Shown in pieces: positions 20,870-30,952 of a stretch of DNA of 64,000 nt. Source of the DNA: Microglena sp. YARC (lineage: Eukaryota; Chlorophyta; Chlorophyceae; Chlamydomonadales; Chlamydomonadaceae); the NCBI GenBank assembly GCA_022414725.1, contig CM039462.1, forward strand, positions 124,129,786 through 124,193,785. Reading direction: 5' to 3'. Below the pieces are notes generated by a model. That model ran no database searches, was not told where the DNA came from, and saw only the letters and a list, made by a program, of their open reading frames with translations. The position numbers and the translations under genes are program-made. Every line of letters begins with the position of its first letter. Positions within the stretch are counted from its first letter, which is position 1.

Positions 20870-21152
20870 TCAATATGGTCGATCCTGAGATCTGGATTTC
20901 GGCGGGGGGCCTTCAAACGGAGTCTTGCGCATAATGAAAAGCAGGAGAATTTCGCTCATTGTGGTGCGCTCCTCCACGCCATCAAACGCAGGCACCGAGA
21001 ATACGGTTTTCCTCCCCAAATGTGCGGATGTGGACTTCGTGTACCCGACCATTGAATCGATGATGACCCGCGCAAGAGTGAGTGAGTGAGTGAGTGAGTG
21101 TGTGTGTAAGTGAGTGTGTGTAAGTGAGTGAGTGAGTGAGTGTGTGAGAGCA
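20870..21152 (-). other. Possible small gene containing a GTGA-type microsatellite
   Basis: A run of GAGT/GTGT units lies at 21074-21152. Minus-strand coding potential continues on its 3' side (ATG 21052: VGYTKSTSAHLGRKTVFSVP..., 60 residues). No family is recognised; the open frame across the microsatellite is not evidence of a gene. Confidence 0.25.
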
Positions 21153-21433
21153 ACAAACGCGACACGATGTGCCAACAATTTCTTAGAACCTGGTCTCAAA
21201 TTCGTATTTTTAGAGGCACATGGGAGCGAAGACACTTCTGAACGGATTTGATCGTTACAAAGATTGATGGGCTGAACAACACAGTGCGTCAACCTGTCCC
21301 GGGATTCAATGTCATTGACTGTATGCAGTGAATCATGTACATCACACCAATCATGCGTGCTCCAGAATCCTTCGAAAAATGGTTTGCAGGAGGGGCATTA
21401 TTATACATCAATAAATGCCCAACGCAGGCCATC

Positions 21434-22060
21434 ATGGTCAGCAGCCACTATGAATTGTTGGGGGTGGCAGCAGACACTGCAACGACAGAGGAGATTCGGC
21501 GAGCATACCGGCAAGCAGCTCTGAAATGGCATCCGGACAAATGGGCAACATCTCCTGACAGCCAACGGGATGCTGCTCAGGAGCGTTTCAAACTGTTGTG
21601 CGCGGCTTACGAAGCGTTGAGTGATCCTGACAAGCGTGAAGCGTATGACCGCCAACACACACCCCCGTTACAGCCAGCATCAATGGAGGATGCGTGGGTG
21701 GTGTTTTCCCGTGTTGTAATAGAGAGTGTAAAAGAGGAAATGCAGATATCGGATGATACGGCACCCACGGTGTTGAAGCTTATTGCTAGCCTGTTGCTGC
21801 CAGCATCCGGGTTCTACTTCGGTGGGCTGTCTGGGGTGTTTGCCAGCAACGCCCTGAGCATTTTGTTGATCAACCCTCATGGATTGACCAACGTCTGGCG
21901 CAACATGACACCCGAGCAGAAGAGGGAATTTCAGGCAGCAGTGTTCTGCTGGCAAGGCAGAGGAGTGAGGGGGCGTAGAGGTTGTTTTTCATGGCTCGAG
22001 GGAGACGGGCAAAACTGTGGAAAACTGTCGCATCCACACCGTCCGTCCGGCAAACGTTAA
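21434..22060 (+). CDS. DnaJ-domain (J-domain) protein
   Basis: ATG 21434 starts six codons before the J-domain's first helix ([20 protein letters not shown]). The HPD motif (KWHPDKW) that stimulates Hsp70 is intact and helix III/IV ends with [16 protein letters not shown]. Residues 110-165 contain hydrophobic stretches ([17 protein letters not shown]) that could be membrane-embedded. The last 15-20 residues are encoded by repeat R4, so the original C-terminus has been replaced. It probably recruits host Hsp70 to a membrane or replication site; this is inference. Confidence 0.85.
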   Translation: MVSSHYELLGVAADTATTEEIRRAYRQAALKWHPDKWATSPDSQRDAAQERFKLLCAAYEALSDPDKREAYDRQHTPPLQPASMEDAWVVFSRVVIESVKEEMQISDDTAPTVLKLIASLLLPASGFYFGGLSGVFASNALSILLINPHGLTNVWRNMTPEQKREFQAAVFCWQGRGVRGRRGCFSWLEGDGQNCGKLSHPHRPSGKR

Positions 22061-22155
22061 AATATCCAAATTTCTAGGACATTGCGAATGTCCAAATTGA
22101 CACTAATTGCTGCCGTTTCTGCTAAAGGTATCGTTCATTATAATGATGGCTTGTG

Positions 22156-22542
22156 TCAATGAGATGCTACCCCAACCGAAGCACACGCCGTCCTATACTC
22201 CGCAATATGTTTAGGAGTCATAGCAACAACGTCATCAGGCGAGAACGACAACAACTTTTGCCTGAGACGGTCCTCAGACGCATGACGGGCAGTAGCTTCA
22301 TTGTCGGCACGGTCCTCAGCCTCACGCCGGGCAGTAGCTTCATAGTCGGCACGGTCCTCAGCCTCACGCTGGGCAGTAGTTTCATTGTCGGCACGGTCCT
22401 CAGCCTCACGCCGGGCAGTAGTTTCATTGTCGGCACGGTCCTCAGCCTCACGCCGGGCAGTAGTTTCATTGTCGGCACGACGGTGGAAGTATATGAAAAG
22501 CGCAATGGTTGTTGCAACCGCTATAATAAGGGTTGGGTACAT
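22156..22542 (-). CDS. Membrane-anchored repeat protein, family TMR copy A (128 aa)
   Basis: ATG 22542 begins [20 protein letters not shown], a signal-anchor helix. It is followed by about five 14-residue charged repeats (ADNETTARREAEDR) predicted to form a coiled coil, and a conserved end (LSFSPDDVVAMTPKHIAEY). Paralogues with different repeat numbers are at 29987-30562 and 36693-37100. Upstream codons back to 22851 are also open and share sequence (KHLLIGKDID) with the other copies, but no ATG supports them. Function is unknown. Confidence 0.65.
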   Translation of the reverse strand: MYPTLIIAVATTIALFIYFHRRADNETTARREAEDRADNETTARREAEDRADNETTAQREAEDRADYEATARREAEDRADNEATARHASEDRLRQKLLSFSPDDVVAMTPKHIAEYRTACASVGVASH

Positions 22543-22844
22543 GTTGTTGACCTCCTGCGAGGAAAAGAAAGGCAAGCAATCGCTTTCCATGTATGTGGGG
22601 GAAATTATGTGGCACAGTGAACGCGCAAATGCACTTCCTTTATCAATGTCTTTACCGATCAACAAATGTTTGAAGTGTTGAACCCGCTCGACTGGACAAT
22701 TCCAGCAGATGTAACTGAGGTATCCCCTACACATGTCGCCCCTTTGTATGTCAGAGACCCACCCAAGGAACGAGGAAGAGGCACAGCCTCTTCCATAAAA
22801 TAGGGATTGATTGATGATTCTTATTTTTTGTTGAAATAATTGTT

Positions 22845-23875
22845 GTTCCAAGATGGAGAGTCTTTTCAGAGGTGTTCATGTGAACACGTTTAAAATAGGG
22901 ATTGGTTGATTCTTATTTTTTGTTGAAATAATTGTTGTTCCCAAGATGGAGAGTCTTTTCAGAGGTGTTCATGTGAACACGTTTAAAATAGGGATTGGTT
23001 GATGAATTCTTATTTTTTTGTTGAAATAATTGTTGTTCCCAAGATGGAGAGTCTTTTCAGAGGTGTTCATGTGAACACGTTTAAAATAGGGATTGGTTGA
23101 TGATTCTTATTTTTTGTTGAAATAATTGTTGTTCCAGAGATGGAGAGTCTTTTCAGAGGTGTTCATGTGAACACGTTTAAAATAGGGATTGGTTGATGAT
23201 TCTTATTTTTTGTTGAAATAATTGTTGTTCCAGAGATGGAGAGTCTTTTCAGAGGTGTTCATGTGAACACGTTTAAAATAGGGATTGGTTGATGATTCTT
23301 ATTTTTTGTTGCTATAATTGTTGTTCCCAAGATGGAGAGTCTTTTCAGAGGTGTTCATGTGAACACGTTTAAAATAGGGATTGGTTGATGATTCTTATTT
23401 TTTGTTGAAATAATTGTTGTTCCCAAGATGGAGAGTCTTTTCATAGGTGTTCATGTGAACACGTTTAAAATAGGGATTGGTTGATGATTCTTATTTTTTG
23501 TTGAAATAATTGTTGTTCCCAAGATGGAGAGTCTTTTCATAGGTGTTCATGTGAACACGTTTAAAATAGGGATTGGTTGATGATTCTTATTTTTTGTTGA
23601 AATAATTGTTGTTCCAGAGATGGAGAGTCTTTTCATAGGTGTTCATGTGAACACGTTTAAAATAGGGATTGGTTGATGATTCTTATTTTTTGTTGAAATA
23701 ATTGTTGTTCCCAAGATGGAGAGTCTTTTCATAGGTGTTCATGTGAACACGTTTAAAATAGGGATTGGTTGATGATTCTTATTTTTTGTTGAAATAATTG
23801 CTGTTTCCAAGATGGAGAGTCTTTTCAGAGGTGTTCATGTGAACACGTTTAAAATAGGGATTGATTGATGTGAGA
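22845..23875. repeat. Eleven-copy tandem array of about 96 bp
   Basis: Eleven units of 93-99 bp each contain ATTCTTATTTTTTGTTGAAA, ATGGAGAGTCTTTTCA and the 7+2+7 near-palindrome GTGTTCA-TG-TGAACAC followed by GTTTAAAATAGGG. Units differ by only a few bases. Single units are found at 52285-52345 and, inverted, at 38172-38235. The array has no coding potential. Iterated near-palindromes could be protein-binding sites, for example an origin, a regulatory site or a packaging site. Confidence 0.92.
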
Positions 23876-24008
23876 CATTCTCAGGCATTCTTCATACATT
23901 TTTTCGGTCAATCAAATGAATTCATGGCGACCCGTTGTGGTTGACCAAGCATTGATCGATGCCTGCACCGAGAGCGAGCTAGGGGGGAGGACCATGTATG
24001 TGTAGCCA

Positions 24009-24130
24009 GTGATCCGGTACATACAGTCTTCACGTGGAGTGAAGAACACGATGGACTTCGCAGGGCCACTTCTCATTGACGCGGATATATGGGATTGCGG
24101 CTACGATGATGAACTCACGCACGGGTGAGA
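24009..24130 (+). pseudogene. Internally deleted fragment of the D5 primase-helicase gene
   Basis: 24009-24080 matches 1227-1298 with two substitutions, then jumps to sequence matching about 2387-2452. This is a second D5 copy with most of the helicase removed, fused in a 122-bp scar. Confidence 0.8.
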
Positions 24131-24223
24131 TGTGGAAAGAGCGCCCGCACGCATCGCATACTCACACACACACATACACCCTGCGTACAATGAACACGAA
24201 AAAAATTGTGATGATTAGTACAA

Positions 24224-24625
24224 ATGGATCCTGAGACGGTTGTTCTAGTTGGTGCTGGCACAGGTGACATGAAAATGCTGAATATCGGCTTGTGTATGCA
24301 GATGAGTGATTACAAGACCTGCATACAACAAGCACTAACTTTGTCATGCTCACAAAACCAACGAGAGAGTGTCCTCAAACTGATTTCTGCAGGATCGCAT
24401 CCAACTAATTGCGATCTTTCTGCGGCTTCTCGAAACGGTCATTATGATTTAGTAAAAACATTACTTGCCCTCCCAGGTGCACAATATGATACAAGTACTG
24501 CATGTTATGTCGCACAACACAACGGGTATCATGATATAGTGAACCTCTTATCATCCAACTTGCCTGCGGACTGCAGCTTGCAGAGCGGCAAAGACGAGGG
24601 CATGCTCAGAGGAAGCAGCGCATAG
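24224..24625 (+). CDS. Ankyrin-like protein (133 aa)
   Basis: ATG 24224. It has at least two ankyrin-type repeats: CDLSAASRNGHYDLVKTLLA and ACYVAQHNGYHDIVNLLSSN. The end overlaps a convergent frame (24551-24772) by 75 bp, so the last 25 residues may not be native. Confidence 0.55.
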   Translation: MDPETVVLVGAGTGDMKMLNIGLCMQMSDYKTCIQQALTLSCSQNQRESVLKLISAGSHPTNCDLSAASRNGHYDLVKTLLALPGAQYDTSTACYVAQHNGYHDIVNLLSSNLPADCSLQSGKDEGMLRGSSA

Positions 24626-24772
24626 ATCCCGGGCCAAAACCAATACCTGCTCTCTTTTCACTTCGTATTCGATGTCTGGAGATGTAGACAAAATTGCAAT
24701 TTCTTGCATCAACCGCTTCTGCTCTTGTGGCAGGAATTGCACATGAGCATTGAGTCCTTCAATAACATCCAT
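24551..24772 (-). CDS. Hypothetical helical protein (73 aa)
   Basis: ATG 24772; a fully helical, charged sequence (LPQEQKRLMQEIAILSTSPD). It ends inside the ankyrin-like gene on the other strand. No family is recognised. Confidence 0.4.
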   Translation of the reverse strand: MDVIEGLNAHVQFLPQEQKRLMQEIAILSTSPDIEYEVKREQVLVLARDLCAASSEHALVFAALQAAVRRQVG

Positions 24773-24779
24773 GTTTGAG

Positions 24780-25574
24780 TCTGCATGGAGAAATTATGTC
24801 AAGGTGGTCGTCCAAAGTGAATCATCTTGTAATCCCTAAGACTGCAAGAAGAGGGTCTTGCGGAGGCTGATGATCCAGTTGCATGGAATGATGCAATACA
24901 AAAATACTGATGGTCGACGCAGCTCATGCAGTGCAGCGCAGCCCCATGCCTCATGCAACCCCATGCCTAATGCAGTCCATGCAGCCCCATGATGACACCT
25001 CTTTTGGGCCTCAATAATCCAACAACAAGACATCCAGCTTCAGCCTAGAACACCCTCATGCAGGTCAAGACCCATAACACCCTCATGTAGCCCAAGACAA
25101 CCAACAGGGGCTGAAAACTCAGTTGCTACATCCGTGACAAGCAAGCCCACACACCCCCCCTCTCACCTTCAGTAGTAACCCACAGGGCTCCTCCGAGGAT
25201 TTAGTGCTGCCTTGACAAACCCTGCAAGGAGAAGAGAACAACCGAGCAATCAGTCAATTTCGTCGCGAGAGGGGGAGGCGTGCGAATGCGAATCTGCGCA
25301 ACGAAGGTAAGTCAGTTGTTGTCAACTTTGAGATCCCCCCTAACTTTCTTGGTTGGTGTCAGAATCGAACGATTCACGGGGCGTTTCACATGCAAACTCA
25401 CCTATTGAATGCGTTTCTGCGATCTCCGGTCTCAGAATCGCGAGTGAACTGTGTGAAACTCGCAAGCAAGCCAAGTCGTAGTAGTGGTAGTGAATTGTAC
25501 ATGCAGATACACGGTGTACGGTGTACATGCAAATACCATCCCATGTGCAGTCTGCTCCATGAAATCCTATCAAA
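24780..25574. repeat. Dispersed repeats R14 and R15, no gene seen
   Basis: 25135-25235 (CAAGCCCACAC, AACCCACAGGGCTCCTCCGA) recurs at 29840-29935 and 37450-37555. 25352-25490 (GCGATCTCCGGTCTCAGAAT, CGCGAGTGAAC) recurs at 35345-35500, 37660-37765 and, inverted, 54700-54765. No gene is supportable. Confidence 0.65.
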
Positions 25575-25665
25575 GCAGCCCCCAATGGATAAATAATATA
25601 TAATTAAATAAATAAATATAAATCGGTAGCCGCCTGCAGTTCTCGGTGTACGTTGTACCACTATG

Positions 25666-25968
25666 TTAGTGGAGCCATGCGATGTGCGGATAATGGCGCT
25701 GAAGCAGCTGTTGGTGATGCTTGATACACCGCTGGTATTCGTCGTATTTGTTGACTTCATGCTCCATGTGTAACCATGGCCCTTTACCACTTCCTCTATC
25801 CTCAATTTCTTGGATCACAAGTGGTGCGCTCCATTTCGATAATCGACCCCATTGATTAGGTGTCATGAATAATGTAAGTTTTATGATTTGCGGTGCACGT
25901 TGATCATTAGTAAGGTCTGTTTGGACTGAACTTTCGACCAAGTTGTTGCTGTCCATCAATTGAGTCAT
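25666..25968 (-). CDS. Hypothetical protein, duplicated (100 aa)
   Basis: ATG 25968, MTQLMDSNNLVESSVQTDLT..., with a Trp-rich middle (FMTPNQWGRLSKWSAPLV). A nearly identical gene is at 60946-61248 inside a duplicated block of about 420 bp. Both copies are open over the full length with only scattered amino-acid changes, which argues for a real gene. No family is recognised. Confidence 0.6.
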   Translation of the reverse strand: MTQLMDSNNLVESSVQTDLTNDQRAPQIIKLTLFMTPNQWGRLSKWSAPLVIQEIEDRGSGKGPWLHMEHEVNKYDEYQRCIKHHQQLLQRHYPHIAWLH

Positions 25969-26028
25969 TTGCTACTCCGGAACAGAATAAGCCGAGCGAA
26001 ATAGCCGCGCGGCATTCGCTCTTCTGCT

Positions 26029-26120
26029 TACAGTTGTTCTCAAATAAAGTGGGACACCACACTCCGTCCTATGATACATGCTACCATGTCGGTATGTTTC
26101 ATTTTACTGTTCCATTGAGG
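26029..26120. mobile_element. Two adjacent solo mariner termini
   Basis: TACAGTTGTTCTCAAATAAA (family B) at 26029 is followed within 70 bp by a family A type GTTTCATTTTACTGTTCCAT at 26096. No transposase is present. Confidence 0.6.
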
Positions 26121-26267
26121 GCAACTTCGCGTGCAATAAAGCGTTTCGCATTATCTTCATTATTTCAGTTGTTCCATTAATATTCCGTCTGCTTGAATGT
26201 CAGCTTTATTCAGTTTATATTTATTTATTTAATTATATCTTATTTATCCATTGGGGGCTGCTTGATG

Positions 26268-26408
26268 TGAACTGTGTACTGTGTATTGTGTACTGTGTAC
26301 TGTGTACTGTGTACTGTGTACTGTGCACTGTGTACTGTGTACTGTGTACTGTGTACTGTGTACTGTGTACTGTGTACTGTGTACTGTGTACTGTGTACTG
26401 TGTACTGT
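26268..26408. repeat. (ACTGTGT)n microsatellite, about 20 units
   Basis: A 7-bp unit is repeated with almost no interruption. It is open in several frames on both strands, so frames here are artefacts. It abuts an inverted R2 copy (26408-26532). Confidence 0.95.
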
Positions 26409-26532
26409 GGGCTCCCCTCCGGTCGCCCACCCGCTCGGTTCCTCGCGGACTCCTTTGTGGGGGCTCCCCTCCGGTCGCCCCCGGTCGCTCCGCTGGGAGG
26501 GAGAGGTGAAAGGGGCTCCGCCGCTTGTTTAG
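26408..26532. repeat. R2 GC-rich repeat, inverted copy
   Basis: This is the reverse complement of the 20572 copy, including GGGCTCCCCTCCGGTCGCCC twice. Confidence 0.85.
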
Positions 26533-26559
26533 TGTGATACGGTTTTGAGGGTTTTGATA

Positions 26560-27070
26560 ACAACCGTTCCGATATTGATCCTTATCGTGTTTCCCTGATG
26601 TTTGTTATATTTGATATCTGTTATCAAATTATTTGATATTTGTTATCAAAATTATGAATTATTTGAATTATTTGAAGGCATCATCCATTAATTGATTCAG
26701 TATGACCATACACAAGTGCTTGAAATGACAGTCACATAACAATCACGAAACAACCTATGAATTATATATCAATAATTTGATATTTGTTATCTTTGTTATC
26801 TTTTGGATGACCCCATTTAATCAACAATCCCATCTATTCTCGGTGCGAGTCAGCAGCTCAATTCCACTGCCCCGCTCCGCGGTGCCCGCGCTCCCCATTC
26901 AGAAATCCATCAGGGTTGTCAAGTCAAGCAGAAGCATGTGGAGTCAGATGGACAATGAGAAGGAGGCGACAGGTTTCCGCCGTTTGTGTTTGGAGTCAGA
27001 TGGACAACGAGGAGGAGGCGACAGCTTTCCGCCGTTTTCATGTGGAGTCAGATGGACAACGAGGAGAAAT
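26560..27070. repeat. AT-rich stretch and three-unit 55-bp repeat, no gene
   Basis: 26600-26800 is AT-rich with GATATTTGTTATC units. 26678-26750 is an inverted single copy of the 43365-43830 array unit. 26930-27065 holds three units of GTGGAGTCAGATGGACAA plus CCGCCGTTT, a relative of which lies at 19029. Confidence 0.6.
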
Positions 27071-27203
27071 ATTAAAATGTTAAAAATGTTAAGATCTGCG
27101 CGTCGACAGCATATATATTCGCTTGACAACTGTGGAGACCAGGTATGTCATTCATGATTGCCACAGCTGATCACGCATACTTTAAGACATACCTCACTCT
27201 CCA

Positions 27204-27736
27204 TCAGATATGTATCCAATAGTCTTTTGTTTTTGTTGCATCCTGAGAGAGAGCATTTTGCTCGACCGGATTGTCGTGATCGATTGTGATGATGAGGCTT
27301 CTGTTGCTCTCCTCGCGCTTTTGCACGAGGTAATTGCGCGTCTGAGCAATGTATTTTGGGAAAGGATCGACATGCGGTCTTCGGGAACGTATATGCATCA
27401 ATGCATGCTCAAACTTCCATCCAACATGTTGGACCATATAACACAGCGTCACACAAACAGAGCGACTAACCCCCTCAAGGCAGTGCACAAACACACAACT
27501 TTTTTTTGTATGAGCTGCAATTATGAAATCCATGCATTTGCTAAACGCAACAGAAATATCAGTTGATGGGCAATCATCCGGCATATCAACTTTAGCATAT
27601 ATAAGCCCCACGCGTTCCGTTACATTGCATTCCGTAGCAACGTTCAAAATATGTGTGACGTTGTGGGTGGTGAGAAGATCACGGTCAAAAGATTCATGGA
27701 ACCGCCAACAATCAATCCAGGAAGTATCAAGGACAT
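27204..27736 (-). pseudogene. Dual-specificity protein phosphatase, one frameshift near the N-terminus
   Basis: Residues around 27470-27500 carry CVFVHCLEGVSRS, the HC(X)5R signature of cysteine phosphatases, then VTLCYMVQHVGW and a conserved helical C-terminal part (RPHVDPFPKYIAQTRNYL). ATG 27736 opens a short frame with LPGLIVGGSMN, the usual N-terminal strand. The frame shifts by one base near 27697 into DRDLLTTHNVTHILNVATE. As written the ATG frame stops early; one indel would give a normal DSP-sized enzyme. The catalytic Cys and Arg are intact. Viral DSPs (for example poxvirus VH1) dampen host MAP kinase or STAT signalling; the target here is unknown. Confidence 0.75.
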
Positions 27737-28069
27737 CTCGTTTCTAAACACATCACATATATATTTAATGGATCGGATATGGCGCATGCTTCAGCACATG
27801 GAGCATGCCACCGAATCCAGCAGGAAACGCAAAATTAGCTTGTTGCATAGCCAACCTAAACGCATGGCGACCGCTCCCCTGCGTGCGCTGCCTCCTCAAA
27901 GTCTCAAGTAGCGCCAGGGCTCTGGTGGGTGGACCGCAAGCCGCCGACTTTGTCAAGCAAGCCCTCCTGGATGTGAACCAGGTTCAGCGGCACATCAGCC
28001 GGTGGAACGAGGCCCACAACACCTGCGAGCTCGTCCATGGTCAATCTGTCGAGCAATGGACGGCACCGC

Positions 28070-28231
28070 ATCTCCCGGTAATTGCGTGTTTATCGAACGA
28101 GCTCATGGCATTTTTGTTATTCTTATTCAATTTCGCCATTGGTGTTCCACTGCCCGTGGGTTGCTACACCATTTACACCGTAAGGTGTGTGCCGTACACG
28201 AAGCGGTGTCATTTTAGTATTCCGTTGACTG
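28070..28231. mobile_element. Solo right end of a family A mariner element (hairpin-bearing)
   Basis: The last 70 bp match the right end of the complete element: ACACC-GTAA-GGTGT hairpin (28175-28188), CCGTACACGAAGCGG, then TCATTTTAGTATTCCGTTGACTG and TA at 28232. There is no Fanzor gene alongside. The preceding 100 bp are shared with the copy at 34185-34378. Confidence 0.75.
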
Positions 28232-28295
28232 TATAAGAAAACAATAACTCAATAACTCAATAACTCAATAACTCAATAAATAAAAAAACTTCAGC

Positions 28296-28803
28296 ATGAC
28301 AGAACTGTACATGTATGCAAGCCATTCAAACCAAGGAATTGTCCTTCTGCATGATTTGTTGGATCAACCTACAAATCTTACATCCCAAGAAGTATCATTG
28401 TTCAGTAGTGTTCCAGGTGTACACAAACATCTGTCATATCTAATGCACATACCTACTCCAGTACTTTTAGAAGGCTCTACGCGTGTTCTAATTTGCAACA
28501 TGTCCACTGTGCGACATAGAACTGCTAAAGCCGCTGCTGCATCAAATCTTCCGTGCAACCATGAAGTCAAAGTTTATTCAGATGTGTGCACAACTAGAAT
28601 TGTGCATCAACAAAAGTGTGTCTTCGCTTCCCCTCCCAAGCGTTTCAGTGAAAGTCACAAGCGTTACAGAGAGAAGCCCAGGACTGACAGTGCATGGACG
28701 AGTGCACCCCTGCGTTTTCGACTACTTTACCGTGTTTCCGGCAATCATGTATGAGTGCTCCCCCAAGAGTATCGACATCGTTCCGCCGTTTGATTTGATA
28801 TAA
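28296..28803 (+). pseudogene. Hypothetical protein, frameshifted copy of 34419
   Basis: ATG 28296; residues 1-92 (MTELYMYASHSNQGIVLLHD...) are 99 percent identical to the gene at 34419. A 2-bp deletion at about 28578 shifts the frame; the original frame resumes as KFIQMCAQLELCINKS and runs on to TAA near 28801 with a longer C-terminus than the other copy. No family is recognised. It directly follows a solo mariner right end, as does its paralogue. Confidence 0.6.
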
Positions 28804-29160
28804 GTAAAGTGCAGTCTTCCTGCTGGACGATGAGGGTTACTTCGCTTCACCACCCAAGTGTTCCAGTGATAAGCCCAAGCGTTACAATGCATGGTGTACG
28901 CGAGTCATCAAATGAATCCAATCCAATCCAATCCAATCCAATCTGCCCGCGCTCCCCATTCATAAACCAATCTGAGAGTTGTCATGCCGAAACAGTGACG
29001 AATTACATTATTACACAGTCAGCATCATCCTTGTCCATTCTCACACGGCGGCACTTCTTGCTGATCACTGAAATAACATTCCTAATGGTGACATCATCAT
29101 TCCTGCTGGTCTTGGTGGAGACATGATCCCGAGTTGGAATATAAAGGAATATCTTCCTTG
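28804..29160. other. No gene seen; short (ATCCA)n microsatellite
   Basis: 28830-28890 repeats sequence from 28620-28700. A five-unit ATCCA microsatellite occupies 28916-28941. Nothing else is supportable. Confidence 0.4.
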
Positions 29161-29176
29161 ATATTGAAAGGTCAAA

Positions 29177-29458
29177 ATGTTACAAGAAGAATATGAACGA
29201 GAATTACGTGTGTTGATGGAAAAAAACACGAAACCCGTCCGAAGCCTGAGCCTACTAGATGCCATCACCAATGACTTAACTGTGACATGGTTTTGCTGGA
29301 AATGGAAAGTTCTCAAAATTATTGGTTATGAAGTCCAAATCATTCATGTATGCGAGAAAGGTTGTTGTAGAGTTGTGTCTTCCTCTGATATTCTGATATC
29401 TCAAGAAGTGCTTGTGCAAAACCAAGCAATGAAATACCCAATGTTGCCCATCCAGTAA
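29177..29458 (+). CDS. Hypothetical protein (93 aa)
   Basis: ATG 29177 follows an AT-rich leader (ATATAAAGGAATATC). The first 60 residues (MLQEEYERELRVLMEKNTKP...) look natural; the rest overlaps the convergent gene at 29340. No family is recognised. Confidence 0.4.
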   Translation: MLQEEYERELRVLMEKNTKPVRSLSLLDAITNDLTVTWFCWKWKVLKIIGYEVQIIHVCEKGCCRVVSSSDILISQEVLVQNQAMKYPMLPIQ

Positions 29459-29690
29459 GAGATGTTGCGTTCTGAAACAATCCCGACACAAGAGCACATA
29501 ATGCAATCAACAGTGCCAAGAAGCGGATGTATCTATCCGGTAATGGCAAATGAGAAACCAGCTCGATGTATTTGCAAATCCCTAGATGGTAGATAAGCAT
29601 CGCTACTCCCTTAGCTGCAGGCCTTCTTCTGGACTCTTCATCTTGGAGGTGCCGCTCCTCAAATCGTGTTGCAACCTCCACGTCCCCCAT
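29340..29690 (-). CDS. Hypothetical two-helix membrane protein (116 aa)
   Basis: ATG 29690. A charged N-terminal helix (MGDVEVATRFEERHLQDEES) is followed by two hydrophobic helices (IRFLALLIALCALVSGLF and ATLGISLLGFAQALLEI) and a polar tail (EYQRKTQLYNNLSRIHE). The layout recalls SLATT-type membrane domains, but I cannot confirm this. Confidence 0.45.
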   Translation of the reverse strand: MGDVEVATRFEERHLQDEESRRRPAAKGVAMLIYHLGICKYIELVSHLPLPDRYIRFLALLIALCALVSGLFQNATSLTGWATLGISLLGFAQALLEISEYQRKTQLYNNLSRIHE

Positions 29691-29986
29691 CAGTTCCTGA
29701 AGCAAGTGATTGCATTGTACAGGAATGACATGGGACTGTCTCAAGCAAATTCACAGGCAACCCCACCCTCATACATATTCATGACACCGATTAGCTCTTC
29801 TTGCTGTTGCATGAACTCTCGTGCAGGGGGGCTGAAAAACGTGACAAGCAAGCCCACACCCCCTCTCACCTTCAGTAACCCACAGGGCTCCTCCGAGGAT
29901 TCAGTGCTGCCTTGACAAACCCTGCGAGGAGATGTGCTGCGGGGGTGGGTGATTGTGTGACATGTATGTATTTAAAAAAGCAATTA

Positions 29987-30562
29987 TCACAATACCGGCT
30001 GATCCAAATGAAATGCTGCTACCCCAACCGAGGCACACGCCGTCATATACTCCGCAACGTGTTCAGGAGTCATAGCAGCGACGTCATCAGGCGATAACGA
30101 CAACAACTCTTGCCTGAGACAGGCCTTAGCCTCCGCAGCACGGGCCTCAGCCTCACGACGGGCAGTAGCTTCCGCACAACGGGCAGTAGCTTCATTGTCA
30201 GCACGGGCCTCAGCCTCACGACGGGCAGTAGCTTCTGCACAACGGGCAGTAGCTTCATTGTCAGCACGGGCCTCAGCCTCACGACGGGCAGTAGCTTCAT
30301 TGTCAGCACGGGCCTCAGCCTCACGACGGGCAGTAGCTTCTGCACAACGGGCAGTAGCTTCATTGTCAGCACGGGCCTCAGCCTCACGACGGGCAGTAGC
30401 TTCATTGTCAGCACGGGCCTCAGCCTCACGACGGGCAGTAGCTTCATTGTCAGCACGGGCCTCAGCACGATAGGTCTCATCACGATAGGCCTCGGCACGA
30501 CGGTGGAAGTATATGAAAAGAGCAATGTTTGTTGCAACCGCTATAATAAGGGTTGGGTACAT
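29987..30562 (-). CDS. Membrane-anchored repeat protein, family TMR copy B (191 aa)
   Basis: ATG 30562 (alternatives 30574 and 30577) gives [20 protein letters not shown], a signal-anchor helix. It is followed by many charged coiled-coil repeats ([14 protein letters not shown] with [13 protein letters not shown] variants) and a conserved tail ([20 protein letters not shown]). It is longer than copies A and C only because it has more repeat units. It lies in a block of about 960 bp duplicated at 36626-37425. Confidence 0.65.
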   Translation of the reverse strand: MYPTLIIAVATNIALFIYFHRRAEAYRDETYRAEARADNEATARREAEARADNEATARREAEARADNEATARCAEATARREAEARADNEATARREAEARADNEATARCAEATARREAEARADNEATARCAEATARREAEARAAEAKACLRQELLSLSPDDVAAMTPEHVAEYMTACASVGVAAFHLDQPVL

Positions 30563-30952
30563 GTTGTTGACCATCATCCTGCGAGGAAAAGAAAGGCAAT
30601 CAATCGCTTTCCATGTATGTGGGGTAAATTCTGTGGCACAGGGACCGCGCAAATGCACTTACTTTATCAATCAATGTCTTTACCGATCAACAAATGTTTG
30701 AAGTGTTGACCCCGCTCGACTGGACAATAAAATGCCAGAAGATGTGTCGCCCCTTTGTATACCAGAGTCCCAAGGAATGGGGCAGAGTCACAGCCTCTTC
30801 CATGTGCTTGAGAATAGTGCATACATGCCCTCCCAACGTCGGGTAGATACGCCATTCCATGACGGTCTTGAGTGTATTAGCCGCATCTGAATTCCCCGCT
30901 TCCCCCGTGAGTGTGTCCCTCGATATATCTTTCATACTCCCGCCATAGTTTG

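Larger units (their letters stand above)
25575..26262. repeat. Segment bounded by a 48-bp inverted repeat
   Basis: GCAGCCCCCAATGGATAAAT and the following AT-rich 28 bp (25575-25622) reappear inverted at about 26214-26262 with two or three differences. The pair encloses the gene at 25666-25968 and two solo mariner termini. It may be an old transposon or an inversion scar; no target duplication was recognised. Confidence 0.6.

Noticed and set aside
22845..23875. CRISPR-like array
   Set aside because: The units are contiguous tandem repeats of about 96 bp without unique spacers.
26268..26532. Long open frames on both strands through the ACTGTGT microsatellite and GC-rich repeat
   Set aside because: A 7-bp unit without stops is open by construction; composition is not protein-like and no family matches.
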